Positions 1-6,618 of a stretch of 28,605 bases of DNA are shown here, piece by piece. Location of the stretch: assembly GCA_017534025.1 (NCBI GenBank), contig JAFWDF010000051.1, positions 1 through 28,605 on the forward strand. Direction: 5' to 3'. Positions within the stretch are counted from its first letter, which is position 1. The number at the start of each line of letters is the position of its first letter. The stretch is from Bacillota bacterium. Its GTDB lineage: Bacteria > Bacillota > Clostridia > Peptostreptococcales > Anaerovoracaceae. Made by a program: the position numbers and the translations under genes. A model generated the notes under the pieces. It had not been told where the DNA came from. It searched no databases and saw only the letters and a program-made list of their open reading frames with translations.

Positions 1-12
1 AAAAAAAAGGAT

Positions 13-31
13 CCCCGCGTTGAACGCGGGG
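13..31. repeat. Subterminal hairpin of the IS element, tnpA-downstream side
   Basis: CCCCGCGTTGAACGCGGGG is a perfect palindrome apart from its central base, and TTTTT follows on the plus strand. It is the exact reverse complement of the hairpin at 673-691. In the IS200 family such hairpins are recognised by TnpA on single-stranded DNA. This one could also act as a transcription terminator in either direction, since the minus-strand side runs into a T-rich stretch at positions 8-1. Confidence 0.75.
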
Positions 32-110
32 TTTTTCTCATTCGGGCATAGCCCTTGTTCCTCGCCACGCGTACAACACGTAATTCGGTCTGGCAGCTGC
101 GTACATTCAG

Positions 111-575
111 CTAACTTCTTCTTTTCTTCTTGGGATCCGAACTAATGAAACTCAACTGGTCTCCGAGTTTATCCTCTTCCAGTTGATGTTTTATATATTC
201 CGCAATTCGGGCAGTATTTTTACCCACTGTATCTACATAGTATCCCTTGCACCAGAACTCTCTATTACGATACTTATATTTCAACTCCCCGAATTGCTCA
301 AATATCATGGTTGCACTTTTCCCTTTCAAATAGCCCATAAAACTCGATACAGACAACTTGGGCGGTATTTCAACCAACATATGAACGTGATCCGGACACA
401 CTTCTGCTTCCAGAATGTTTACACCTTTCCAGTCACATAATTGTCTCAGTATTTTTCCAATAGCAATTTTATACCGCCCATACATTGCCATCCTTCTATA
501 TTTGGGTGCAAATACGATATGATATTTGCAATTCCATTTTGAATGGGATAAACTGTGAATGTCATTAAGACCCAT
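111..575 (-). CDS. tnpA: IS200-type Y1 HUH transposase TnpA
   Basis: Single-strand DNA transposase of the IS200/IS605 family, 154 aa with the start chosen here. The HUH pair is H63-V-H65 in PDHVHML. The catalytic tyrosine with its partner glutamine is Y127-x3-Q131 in YIKHQ, which is the spacing known for IS608 TnpA. The N-terminal WNCKYHIVFAPKYRR stretch is also typical. The frame is open further upstream to 659, but the ATG at 575 has a GGAGG at 581-585 five bases ahead and gives the usual family length, so it is preferred. All catalytic residues are present, so the protein is probably active. The gene ends in a lysine/arginine-rich tail. Confidence 0.92.
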   Translation of the reverse strand: MGLNDIHSLSHSKWNCKYHIVFAPKYRRMAMYGRYKIAIGKILRQLCDWKGVNILEAEVCPDHVHMLVEIPPKLSVSSFMGYLKGKSATMIFEQFGELKYKYRNREFWCKGYYVDTVGKNTARIAEYIKHQLEEDKLGDQLSFISSDPKKKRRS

Positions 576-672
576 GTAATCCTCCATTCTTCTACTGATA
601 TTGCAGTTGCCAGACCGCATATTCAGTTTAAGTATTGGAGGATTTCTGGTCAAATGCATAGCATCTTCAGAA

Positions 673-691
673 CCCCGCGTTCAACGCGGGG
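673..691. repeat. Subterminal hairpin of the IS element, tnpA-upstream side
   Basis: CCCCGCGTTCAACGCGGGG followed by TTTT. It is the exact reverse complement of the hairpin at 13-31 and lies about 100 bp upstream of the tnpA start. In IS200 a hairpin in this position blocks read-through transcription into the transposase gene; the same role is plausible here. Confidence 0.75.
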
Positions 692-707
692 TTTTCTATA
701 TACAACA

Positions 708-752
708 AAGAGGCTGTGGAAAGACGATCCTCCGTGCTTTTCACAGCCTCTT
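708..752 (-). terminator. Terminator downstream of nnrE
   Basis: An 11-bp perfect stem pairs 708-718 (AAGAGGCTGTG) with 742-752 (CACAGCCTCTT). On the minus strand it is followed by TTTGTTG. It lies 23 bp past the nnrE stop and separates this operon from the insertion element. Confidence 0.7.
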
Positions 753-774
753 ATTATTACTAATATCTTATCCG

Positions 775-1452
775 CTACAGCTGAACCGCGTGCAGATACG
801 CCTCTTCCGGAATATCGATATCCACAATCCGGATCCGGCCGGCATATTTTTCGCCCGGCCGCGCACAGAGACCGGTTTTCCGGCATCCGAAGGTCACGGT
901 TTCATCTGCACGGACGGCTTCGCCCTTCATTTCACCGGTATCGGAATCGATGCCGGAAGGAATGTCAACCGAAAGAATCCATCCCTTGGTCAGATTGATC
1001 TGTTCGATGAGGGTCTTGAACAGTCCCTTCACCGGACGGTGCAGCCCGATGCCGAACAGCGCGTCTATAAGGACCGCCGGCTCCGGTACAAGATCATTAA
1101 TATCAGTATTCTCGTCAAAACGAACCAGCGGCAGACCCAGCGCAGTATACGCTTCCATCTGGTGCTTCCATTCCGGCGTCGCGTTGTCTTCGTCTCCGCA
1201 GAGCACAACGGTGATATTGCCGTATCCCTCTTCATGCAGAATGCACGCCGCACAGAGCCCGTCCGCGCCATTGTTGCCGGTACCGCTGCAGATCAGAATC
1301 GGAGCGTCCGCTTCCGCGATTCTCTTAGCGGCATCCGCCACAAAACGGGAAGCATTTTCCATCAGCGTCAGAGACGGAATCTTCATCTCTTCGATGGCAT
1401 AGCGATCCGCCTCTTTGGCCTGTGAGCCTTTAATAATTCTAAACGTACTCAT
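775..1452 (-). CDS. nnrE: NAD(P)H-hydrate epimerase (YjeF N-terminal domain)
   Basis: Converts the R-epimer of damaged, hydrated NAD(P)H to the S-epimer, a metabolite-repair step that feeds the ADP/ATP-dependent dehydratase. The 225 aa cover the YjeF_N Rossmann-like domain only. Visible motifs are the LMENA stretch near residue 30, the CSGTGNNGADGL glycine loop near residue 55, DALFGIGL near 130 and VDIPSGIDSDTG near 165. The C-terminal dehydratase domain found in many bacterial fusions is absent, so a separate nnrD is expected elsewhere. The gene starts 5 bp after the stop of the 1458-1757 gene and has no clear Shine-Dalgarno of its own, which suggests translational coupling. Confidence 0.9.
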   Translation of the reverse strand: MSTFRIIKGSQAKEADRYAIEEMKIPSLTLMENASRFVADAAKRIAEADAPILICSGTGNNGADGLCAACILHEEGYGNITVVLCGDEDNATPEWKHQMEAYTALGLPLVRFDENTDINDLVPEPAVLIDALFGIGLHRPVKGLFKTLIEQINLTKGWILSVDIPSGIDSDTGEMKGEAVRADETVTFGCRKTGLCARPGEKYAGRIRIVDIDIPEEAYLHAVQL

Positions 1453-1457
1453 ATCTA

Positions 1458-1757
1458 TTACATGAACATATCGTCGCCGGTCTTGAAATCAAAGGCCGGA
1501 TGGAAATCGAACTTCACGGAACCAACCGGGATCCCCGGGATTGCTTTCTTAATCATAGCGGTGCCTTCGAAACCGAAGCCTGCGCAGAGTTCTACCGCGC
1601 CGATGCCGGACGCTACCATATCCTTGGCAACTTCCACAGCCTGCGCATAGTCCGCACAGCCGACAACTGTCATTTCAATTTCATCGGAAGGAATAAACGC
1701 TCTTGCCTTTTCCGGATCCACGCCGGGAGCAACATAAATAAAACCACACTTGAACAT
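1458..1757 (-). CDS. Small DUF6506-like protein
   Basis: A 99-aa protein with no signal peptide. The layout GFIYVAPGVDP, EMTVVGCADY, AVELCAGFGFEG and VGSVKFDFHPAFD resembles the small DUF6506 family seen in clostridia; this assignment is from memory of the pattern and its function is unknown. The alternating strands and helices suggest a compact alpha/beta fold. The start is well supported: AAGGAGG at 1766-1772 lies 8 bases before the ATG. It is the first gene of a two-gene operon with nnrE, so a role in metabolite repair or sensing is possible but only inferred. Confidence 0.65.
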   Translation of the reverse strand: MFKCGFIYVAPGVDPEKARAFIPSDEIEMTVVGCADYAQAVEVAKDMVASGIGAVELCAGFGFEGTAMIKKAIPGIPVGSVKFDFHPAFDFKTGDDMFM

Positions 1758-1836
1758 AAAGTATACCTCCTTCAGGTTATGAATGCCTGTGAAAAACCGG
1801 CCCGGAGGGTCCTTCTTCCACAGTTCCTGTCAGATT

Positions 1837-1865
1837 ATTATACCAAATCCCCATGCTTCGCTCAA
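1837..1865 (-). promoter_or_regulatory. Sigma-A promoter of the DUF6506-nnrE operon
   Basis: On the minus strand, TTGAGC (1860-1865), a 17-bp spacer and a perfect TATAAT (1837-1842). The predicted RNA start near 1830 gives a leader of about 70 nt, which contains an imperfect hairpin (stem 1787-1791 with 1819-1823). Confidence 0.8.
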
Positions 1866-1909
1866 CTGAAAACAGTACGCCGTGTTCGGCGAGAGCCGGC
1901 GAACAAATG

Positions 1910-1940
1910 AAAAAGAGGCGGCCGGTTTTCCGGTCGCCTC
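1910..1940 (-). terminator. Terminator downstream of modA
   Basis: An 11-bp stem (1915-1925 with 1930-1940, one G-T pair) and a four-base loop. On the minus strand it is followed by TTTTT at 1914-1910. It ends the molybdate transport operon. Confidence 0.85.
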
Positions 1941-1984
1941 CCATTTCGGATGAAAGAAAATGCTTATGCATCTGTCGGATCGGT

Positions 1985-2860
1985 TTACTTAACAGCGAGG
2001 AAACCTACCTTTTCGAAGCACGCCATCGCTTCATCGGTCTGCAGGAACTTCAGGAATGCTTCTGCTGCTTCCTGATTCTTGGTGTTCGCCATAACCGCTG
2101 CAGGATAGATTACTTTGCCTGCCAGAGAGGAATCTGCTGTCGCAGCCGGTTCCATACCTGCGGAATAAGCATCAGTAGAGTAAATGATGCCGCAGTCAGC
2201 GGAACCTTCGGAAACCTGCGTAGTAACTTCCTTTACGTTGGAGCCGTAGCTGATGATGCCCTTGGAAGCCAGCGCCGCTTCATCGAGGCCAAGTGCGGTC
2301 AGGATCTTGGAAGTGTAAGCGCCTACCGGAACGTCAGCATTACCCATGGCGAAGATCAGGTCATCGCTGCTCTGAGCGGAAGACAGGGCTGTTACGAAGG
2401 ACTGCCAGTCGGTGATGTTCTTGTCGCCGTTCGGGTTCGTAACGAGTACGCAGGTGTTTTCCAGGAGGTCTACACGGGAACCCTGCAGTACATAGTTGGT
2501 GCCTTCAAATTCTTCGCTGGTTTCGTCCATCTGGTTCATCTGCTTCTGCGCCGCGGAAATGAATACGTCGCAGTCAGCGCCTTCGGTGATCTGAGTCTTC
2601 AGAGTACCGGAGGAATCATACGTAGTGATAACATTTGCGTCCGGATTCGCTTCCTTGAACAGAGCGATGACTTCGTCCAGAGATTCGGTCATGGACGCAG
2701 CAGCGGATACATAGATATCACCGGAAACCGGTTCAGCCGCTGTTTTGGAAGAGTCAGCAGGTTCTGCTGCAGAATCTGCCGGCGTGGAAGAGGTGCCGCA
2801 CGCCGCCATGGAGAATACCATCGCCAGCGCCAGCACGGAAGCAAATAATTTTTTCTTCAT
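1985..2860 (-). CDS. modA: Molybdate ABC transporter substrate-binding lipoprotein
   Basis: Captures molybdate (or tungstate) outside the membrane and delivers it to ModBC. The 291-aa product starts with MKKKLFA, a hydrophobic stretch and a lipobox ending in MAAC, so it is a lipid-anchored protein, as expected in a Gram-positive-type cell. The mature part opens with DIYVSAAASMTESLDEV, the typical ModA start with oxyanion-binding serines, and continues with YDSSGTLKTQI and DVFISA. A further in-frame ATG lies upstream at 2935. The one at 2860 is chosen because AGAAGGAG sits 8 bases ahead and the signal peptide begins there. It is the last gene of the modBCA set, 151 bp after modC. Confidence 0.93.
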   Translation of the reverse strand: MKKKLFASVLALAMVFSMAACGTSSTPADSAAEPADSSKTAAEPVSGDIYVSAAASMTESLDEVIALFKEANPDANVITTYDSSGTLKTQITEGADCDVFISAAQKQMNQMDETSEEFEGTNYVLQGSRVDLLENTCVLVTNPNGDKNITDWQSFVTALSSAQSSDDLIFAMGNADVPVGAYTSKILTALGLDEAALASKGIISYGSNVKEVTTQVSEGSADCGIIYSTDAYSAGMEPAATADSSLAGKVIYPAAVMANTKNQEAAEAFLKFLQTDEAMACFEKVGFLAVK

Positions 2861-2908
2861 TTTTCTGTGCTCCTTCTGATGATAATGTTGTTGAAAATAA
2901 TTACACAT

Positions 2909-2946
2909 ATTATATGAAGAGCCGCAGGCGTGCATGCTTCACCTGC
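2909..2946 (-). promoter_or_regulatory. modC-modA intercistronic hairpin and possible modA promoter
   Basis: The gap between modC and modA holds a 7-bp stem (2924-2930 with 2940-2946, one G-T pair) with no T-run. Just downstream on the minus strand is a TATAAT at 2909-2914. No good -35 box can be seen at the right distance, so a separate modA promoter is uncertain. The hairpin could instead stabilise a processed modA transcript, since binding proteins are often needed in excess over the permease. Confidence 0.35.
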
Positions 2947-3011
2947 AAACCCGTTCATTCCGTTTCCGGAATCCTTTACCTGCATCGAAGGCCGGAATCG
3001 ACCTGCCCGCG

Positions 3012-4100
3012 TTATTTAGTCAGTGGAATCAGACAGCCTTCTTCAAAATGAAGATAAACACATTCTGCGCCCTCCGCCTTTTTCCATTCCTCATGGGAAA
3101 TGTGAATGTTCAGCTGCTCAAAATCCTGTTCTGCGCCGTATCCCTCATGGATCTCACCCGCCGTCAGAAGAAGGATGTGTTCATGCAGGTTGTCTATGCT
3201 GTTAATGACCCGGAAGCGCGGTGCATTGTCCAGATCTGCCGCTTCCGCTTCACTGACCACCCGCACCTTTTCCGGGCGCAGAGTCAGATACTTCACCGCC
3301 GGATCCGTTTTGCAGTTCAGGATGGTATTCCAGTCCAGCGCCCGGACATGTTCCGGGTCAATGTATTCCGCCCTGGTAAAATACCGGTATCCCGTCAGCA
3401 GTGCACTCTGATAGGTAGGAGGATTACGGAACAGCTCCTCTTTGGATCCGTAACAATCTTTATGTCCGTCAGCAATCACGGCAATGTTGTCGCTGATCCG
3501 GTACACTTCATCCCGGTTATGGGATACGATAATGGAAGTGCCTTCAAAATCTTCCAGAACTTTCATGAGCTCCCGCTCCAGTTCCCAGCGCAGGAAACTG
3601 TCCAGCGCGGAAAACGGTTCGTCCAGCATGAGGATTTCCGGTTTCGACACCATGATTCTGGCCAGGGCAACCCGCTGCTGCTGTCCGCCGGACAGCTGGG
3701 ACGGCTTATGTTTTTCCAGGCCGGTCAGGTAAAATTTGTCGATCATTTCCCGCACGATCTGCTTCTTCTGTTCTTTGCCGAGATTCTTTCTGGTGGCCAT
3801 ACCGGTCATCAGATTCTGTTCCACGGTCATGGACGGGAACAGAGCGTAGTTCTGAAACAGCATCCCCACATGCCGTTCCTGCGGAGACAGATTGATGTTT
3901 TTCGCACTGTCAAACAGAATTCTGTCATTTACTTTTATATAGCCTTCATCCGGAGTCACAATACCGGAGATGCACTTCAGCGTCATACTCTTGCCGCAGC
4001 CGGACGCCCCCAGCAAAGCCAGCACCTCATTTTCCGCGTGCAGCTCCAGATCCAGCACAAATCCGCCAAAGTCTTTTTTTATATTCATATCCAGCGACAT
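3012..4100 (-). CDS. modC: Molybdate ABC transporter ATP-binding protein
   Basis: ATPase subunit that drives molybdate import. The 362 aa contain Walker A GASGCGKS near residue 32, the Q-loop region MLFQNYALFPSMTV, the signature LSGGQQQRVALAR, Walker B EILMLDEPFSALD and the switch histidine in IIVSHNRDEVYR. After about residue 235 comes a C-terminal TOBE/MOP-like extension of about 125 aa, which in ModC proteins can bind oxyanion and regulate transport. The start is 6 bp after the modB stop, with a CAGGGGG ribosome binding site that overlaps the end of modB. Confidence 0.92.
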   Translation of the reverse strand: MSLDMNIKKDFGGFVLDLELHAENEVLALLGASGCGKSMTLKCISGIVTPDEGYIKVNDRILFDSAKNINLSPQERHVGMLFQNYALFPSMTVEQNLMTGMATRKNLGKEQKKQIVREMIDKFYLTGLEKHKPSQLSGGQQQRVALARIMVSKPEILMLDEPFSALDSFLRWELERELMKVLEDFEGTSIIVSHNRDEVYRISDNIAVIADGHKDCYGSKEELFRNPPTYQSALLTGYRYFTRAEYIDPEHVRALDWNTILNCKTDPAVKYLTLRPEKVRVVSEAEAADLDNAPRFRVINSIDNLHEHILLLTAGEIHEGYGAEQDFEQLNIHISHEEWKKAEGAECVYLHFEEGCLIPLTK

Positions 4101-4106
4101 GACGGT

Positions 4107-4802
4107 TTACCCCCTGGCTCCGACGGAAACCGCCCTGCTTTTTGTATTCTTTTCCCGTTTCTCAACAAAATTGACCGCCAGCAGTACCACCGTGGAAATG
4201 GCCAGATTGATCATTACCCACCGGAATGCACCTGCGTCGTCGTTGGTTCTCCACAGCTGGTATACTGTAGTGGAAATCGTAGCTGTCTTACCCGGAATGT
4301 AACCGGCTACCATACTGGTAGCGCCGTATTCGCCCAGCGCCCGCGCAAAAGCAAGCACCGTCCCGGCGATGATCCCCTGCCGGCAGTACGGCATGGTAAT
4401 TCTCCAGAAAATATAGGTATTGGACAGGCCCAGAGTCTGCCCGGAAAAGCGCAGCGTCTCATCAAAGCTTTCAAATGCTCCCCGCGCTGTCCGGTACATC
4501 AGCGGAAATGCCACCACTGCGGAAGCAATCACCGCAGCATACCAGGTCATAACCATTTTTTTGCCGAACAATTCCAGTATCCATCCGCCAAACGTCGAGT
4601 TCGGCGACATTACAATAAGAATAAAGTACCCGACTACTGTCGGCGGCAGAACCATCGGCAGTGTCAGGATCACGTCCAGGACTCCCTTGAGGACCCGGGG
4701 CAGTTTGGCAATGTAATACGCGCAGAAAATGCCGAGGAAAAATACCAGTACTGTAGCAATAAGCGCAATTCGCAGTGAATTATATAAAGGAAACAGATTC
4801 AT
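4107..4802 (-). CDS. modB: Molybdate ABC transporter permease
   Basis: Membrane subunit that forms the molybdate channel as a dimer. The 231 aa contain about five hydrophobic segments. The LPMVLPPTVVGY region after the second segment and the cytoplasmic coupling loop ALGEYGATSMVAGYIPG, which contacts ModC, are typical of ModB/CysTW-type permeases. It is the first gene of the operon, with modC 6 bp downstream. The ribosome binding site is weak. Placing the permease first and the binding protein last is the reverse of the usual modABC order. Confidence 0.92.
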   Translation of the reverse strand: MNLFPLYNSLRIALIATVLVFFLGIFCAYYIAKLPRVLKGVLDVILTLPMVLPPTVVGYFILIVMSPNSTFGGWILELFGKKMVMTWYAAVIASAVVAFPLMYRTARGAFESFDETLRFSGQTLGLSNTYIFWRITMPYCRQGIIAGTVLAFARALGEYGATSMVAGYIPGKTATISTTVYQLWRTNDDAGAFRWVMINLAISTVVLLAVNFVEKREKNTKSRAVSVGARG

Positions 4803-4886
4803 AAGGTTCTACTTCTAATCAGGTGATAATAACGGAAACATCAGATGATTTCTGCCATTTATGAATAGCACTACTGATCATATGTG

Positions 4887-4915
4887 AGTATATCAAAGAA
4901 TTCTTTGGATTGCAA
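4887..4915 (-). promoter_or_regulatory. modB operon promoter with palindromic operator candidate
   Basis: On the minus strand: TTGCAA (4910-4915), a 17-bp spacer and TATACT (4887-4892). The spacer holds a perfect 14-bp palindrome, CAAAGAATTCTTTG, at 4894-4907. A dimeric repressor bound there would block RNA polymerase. The leader to modB is about 80 nt. Confidence 0.75.
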
Positions 4916-5102
4916 GATTCTTTGTTTGGTTTAGTTGGTATTGCGGCGAATAAGAACGGTTTCCGTGATTGTATTTATTTTAAAACAAATTTTATTTTTT
5001 TATAATGTTTTTCTCGCGAAAATATCATTCATGATGGACTGCACAGGTTTTTCTGCATTCTGCGTCTGATTTTTTGGTATCCTGCAAAAGTATTTTTTTA
5101 AT

Positions 5103-5129
5103 GTTCCGGCGCCCGGAACGTGGTATACT
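5103..5129 (+). promoter_or_regulatory. Extended -10 promoter with palindromic operator candidate
   Basis: TGGTATACT at 5121-5129 is an extended -10 box (TG-n-TATACT). There is no good -35 box. The space just upstream is filled by an inverted repeat, GTTCCGG-CGC-CCGGAAC, at 5103-5119. Its position in the -35/-10 spacer is typical for a repressor or MerR-type activator site. The predicted RNA start is near 5136. Confidence 0.55.
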
Positions 5130-5140
5130 TTTTCTTGCTG

Positions 5141-5164
5141 AATAACCTGTCTTATAACCTGTCT
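5141..5164 (+). repeat. 12-bp tandem repeat in the LRR-gene leader
   Basis: AATAACCTGTCT is followed directly by TATAACCTGTCT, with one mismatch. It lies just after the predicted RNA start. Confidence 0.7.
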
Positions 5165-5170
5165 GATTTC

Positions 5171-5190
5171 CTCCGGCTGGCCGGCCGGAG
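5171..5190 (+). other. GC-rich leader hairpin
   Basis: CTCCGGC (5171-5177) pairs with GCCGGAG (5184-5190) across a six-base loop. There is no T-run, so it is not a terminator. It lies 21 bases before the ribosome binding site of the LRR gene and may influence translation or RNA stability. Confidence 0.5.
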
Positions 5191-5228
5191 GATGGCCGGC
5201 ATTATAATTAAGGAGAGAATATAGATCT

Positions 5229-6068
5229 ATGGGAATTATCAAAGACGAAAATGACCGTTCCGGTTACGGTGTAGCGACGGACGGTGCTTCCGCGACGCTG
5301 AATTCTTTCTATGATGAGGAGGCGGAGGAAATTACCATTCCGGAGATGTGGAACGGCGTGCCGCTTACCAAAATCGCCTTCAGCGCATTTCGCGGCGCAA
5401 AGCGGCTGCGCAGAGTGACTCTTCCGGATTCCGTCCGCGTGATTGACGGTTCCGCGTTCCGCGGCTGCCGCCGTCTGGAAAGTGCAGTGCTTTCCAGAAA
5501 CCTGGAAAACATCAATGCCTACGCGTTCGCGGACAACCCGAAGCTTCGCAGCCTCACCTTCCCGAGCAGCCTGATTCATTTTCATGAGAACGCATTCCAG
5601 AAATGCCCGAAGCTCACCCAGCTTTACATTTACGACATGAAAAAAGGCGGCGAAATCAAGCGGTTCGTGGTGGCCGCCCTCAACGAGAGCCGGCGCATCA
5701 GTTACCTGAATGCCACGATGCTGTATTTCGACGCCTACAATATGCGCAAATTTGATGAAGGATACAGTGTACTGGCTGAGATTGAGGACCGCTACAACAT
5801 TGCGGAATTCCGGCTCAGCGATCCGTTTGACCTGTCCGAATTCATGCGGGATGTGTACACCAAAACGATCTGCCAGTATATCCCCCGGGTCATCCGTGCG
5901 GACAATGTGGAACGACTGACCTTCGCCGGAGAGCTGGGCGCGATCCGGGAAGACCGGATGGAAGAATACATCGAGATCGCCAGCGAGGAGCAGGGCCACT
6001 GCCTGGCCTATCTCCTGCAGTACCAGGAAGAGAATTTCAAGCGGGATCCGTTTCAGTTTGAACTGTAA
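5229..6068 (+). CDS. Cytosolic leucine-rich-repeat (BspA/LRR_5-like) protein
   Basis: A 279-aa protein with no signal peptide or membrane segment. Residues of about 35-140 carry several BspA-type repeats of about 23 residues, for example ITIPEMWNGVPLTKIAFSAF, VTLPDSVRVIDGSAFRGC and LTFPSSLIHFHENAFQKC. The remaining half is a helical domain ending in EEYIEIASEEQGHCLAYLLQ, a tail seen in other clostridial LRR proteins (from memory). Such repeats bind proteins, and the partner here is unknown. AGGAGA at 5211-5216 lies 12 bases before the ATG, a little further than usual. A strong terminator follows at 6141-6179. The gene stands alone between divergent mod genes and a convergent operon. Confidence 0.8.
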   Translation: MGIIKDENDRSGYGVATDGASATLNSFYDEEAEEITIPEMWNGVPLTKIAFSAFRGAKRLRRVTLPDSVRVIDGSAFRGCRRLESAVLSRNLENINAYAFADNPKLRSLTFPSSLIHFHENAFQKCPKLTQLYIYDMKKGGEIKRFVVAALNESRRISYLNATMLYFDAYNMRKFDEGYSVLAEIEDRYNIAEFRLSDPFDLSEFMRDVYTKTICQYIPRVIRADNVERLTFAGELGAIREDRMEEYIEIASEEQGHCLAYLLQYQEENFKRDPFQFEL

Positions 6069-6140
6069 ACAGCAGTTTGTCCTGCAACCGGCGCTTGCAT
6101 CCGCTGACATCTTCTCCCTCAGGCCGCCCCCGGACAGCAA

Positions 6141-6179
6141 AACGCGCAGGCCATTACATATGCGGCCTGCGCGTTTTTC
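6141..6179. terminator. Bidirectional terminator between LRR gene and GNAT gene
   Basis: A 12-bp perfect stem (6141-6152 with 6164-6175) and TTTTT at 6174-6178 on the plus strand. On the minus strand the stem ends in TTTTG. It can end both the LRR gene and the converging valS operon. Confidence 0.85.
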
Positions 6180-6618
6180 AGTCTTTTTTCAATTCTTTTT
6201 TCATGACCTCCGGGAAGCAGGTCTTCCGGTACTGGTCGCAGCCGGCGCATTCGAAAAACTCCGGCGCATCCTCCCGCGCTACAATGTCAAACCCGTTGGC
6301 TTTAAAGAAGTCCGGCGCCCGGGCCACGAGGTACAGTTCCCTGCCGCCCCGCTCCAGGATTTCGCCGATGGCTGCTTCCAGAAGCCGGGTGCCCAGCATT
6401 TCCCCGCGGAATTGCTCGTCCACCGCGATCCCGTCAATAATATAATCGCCCTGCCGGAAAGCCAGTGTACAGGCGCCGGCGAACGTATCATTAACATAAG
6501 CCAGAAAACTCTTCAGCGCATCGGTCCCCACCGGATCGGCTTCCGAGATTTCAAGCCCCATCGCCTCATAAAACGAGTTCAGTCTTTCATGTTCATACGT
6601 GGTTTCAATCCGAACCAT
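6178..6618 (-). CDS. GNAT-family N-acetyltransferase
   Basis: Acetyl-CoA-dependent acetyltransferase of unknown substrate, 146 aa. The acetyl-CoA loop is GIAVDEQFRGEMLGTRLLE (Q/R-x-x-G-x-G/A type). It is preceded by the strand AGACTLAFRQGDYIIDG and followed by YLVARAPDFFKANGF, a standard GNAT C-terminal half. The C-terminal FECAGCDQYRKTCFPEVMKKEL has three cysteines and is lysine-rich at the end, as in several small clostridial GNATs. The start at 6618 is supported by AGGAG 8 bases upstream. This places the first 40 nt of the gene inside the end of the lipid-kinase gene, so translation is probably coupled. It is the last gene of the valS operon. Confidence 0.85.
   Translation of the reverse strand: MVRIETTYEHERLNSFYEAMGLEISEADPVGTDALKSFLAYVNDTFAGACTLAFRQGDYIIDGIAVDEQFRGEMLGTRLLEAAIGEILERGGRELYLVARAPDFFKANGFDIVAREDAPEFFECAGCDQYRKTCFPEVMKKELKKD

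Larger units (their letters stand above)
1..700. mobile_element. IS200/IS605-family insertion element, tnpA only
   Basis: A single Y1 transposase gene on the minus strand lies between two 19-base hairpins at 13-31 and 673-691. The size of about 700 bp fits IS200-type elements, which carry tnpA alone and have subterminal palindromes instead of terminal inverted repeats. No tnpB is present. Exact ends cannot be fixed because such elements make no target duplication, and the left side may run to or beyond the window edge. Confidence 0.8.
4803..5228. other. Divergent intergenic region between modB and the LRR gene
   Basis: About 425 bp without a convincing gene. From left to right it holds the modB leader and promoter (4887-4915), an AT-rich stretch around 4970-5010 and the LRR-gene promoter with its palindrome (5103-5129). 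These are followed by a 12-bp tandem repeat (5141-5164), a GC-rich hairpin (5171-5190) and the ribosome binding site at 5211-5216. An open frame on the minus strand (5000-5242) overlaps these signals, lacks recognisable protein features and is not called. Confidence 0.6.

Noticed and set aside
1787..1823. Possible attenuator hairpin in the DUF6506-nnrE leader
   Set aside because: The stem is imperfect and the T-run lies inside the 3' arm of the larger hairpin, so a terminator/antiterminator switch is not convincing.
2934..4778. Long plus-strand open frame (614 codons) over modB/modC
   Set aside because: It lies antisense to two well-conserved ABC transporter genes and has no recognisable domain. 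Similar long antisense frames occur over valS (10149-11705), the aldo/keto reductase (13670-14920) and purC (15048-16187). They follow from codon bias.
4803..4886. Molybdenum-cofactor riboswitch in the modB leader
   Set aside because: The predicted leader is only about 80 nt and shows no matching stem array.
5000..5242. Minus-strand open frame of 80 codons upstream of the LRR gene
   Set aside because: It covers the promoter, tandem repeat and ribosome binding site of the LRR gene, has no Shine-Dalgarno of its own and no protein-like features.
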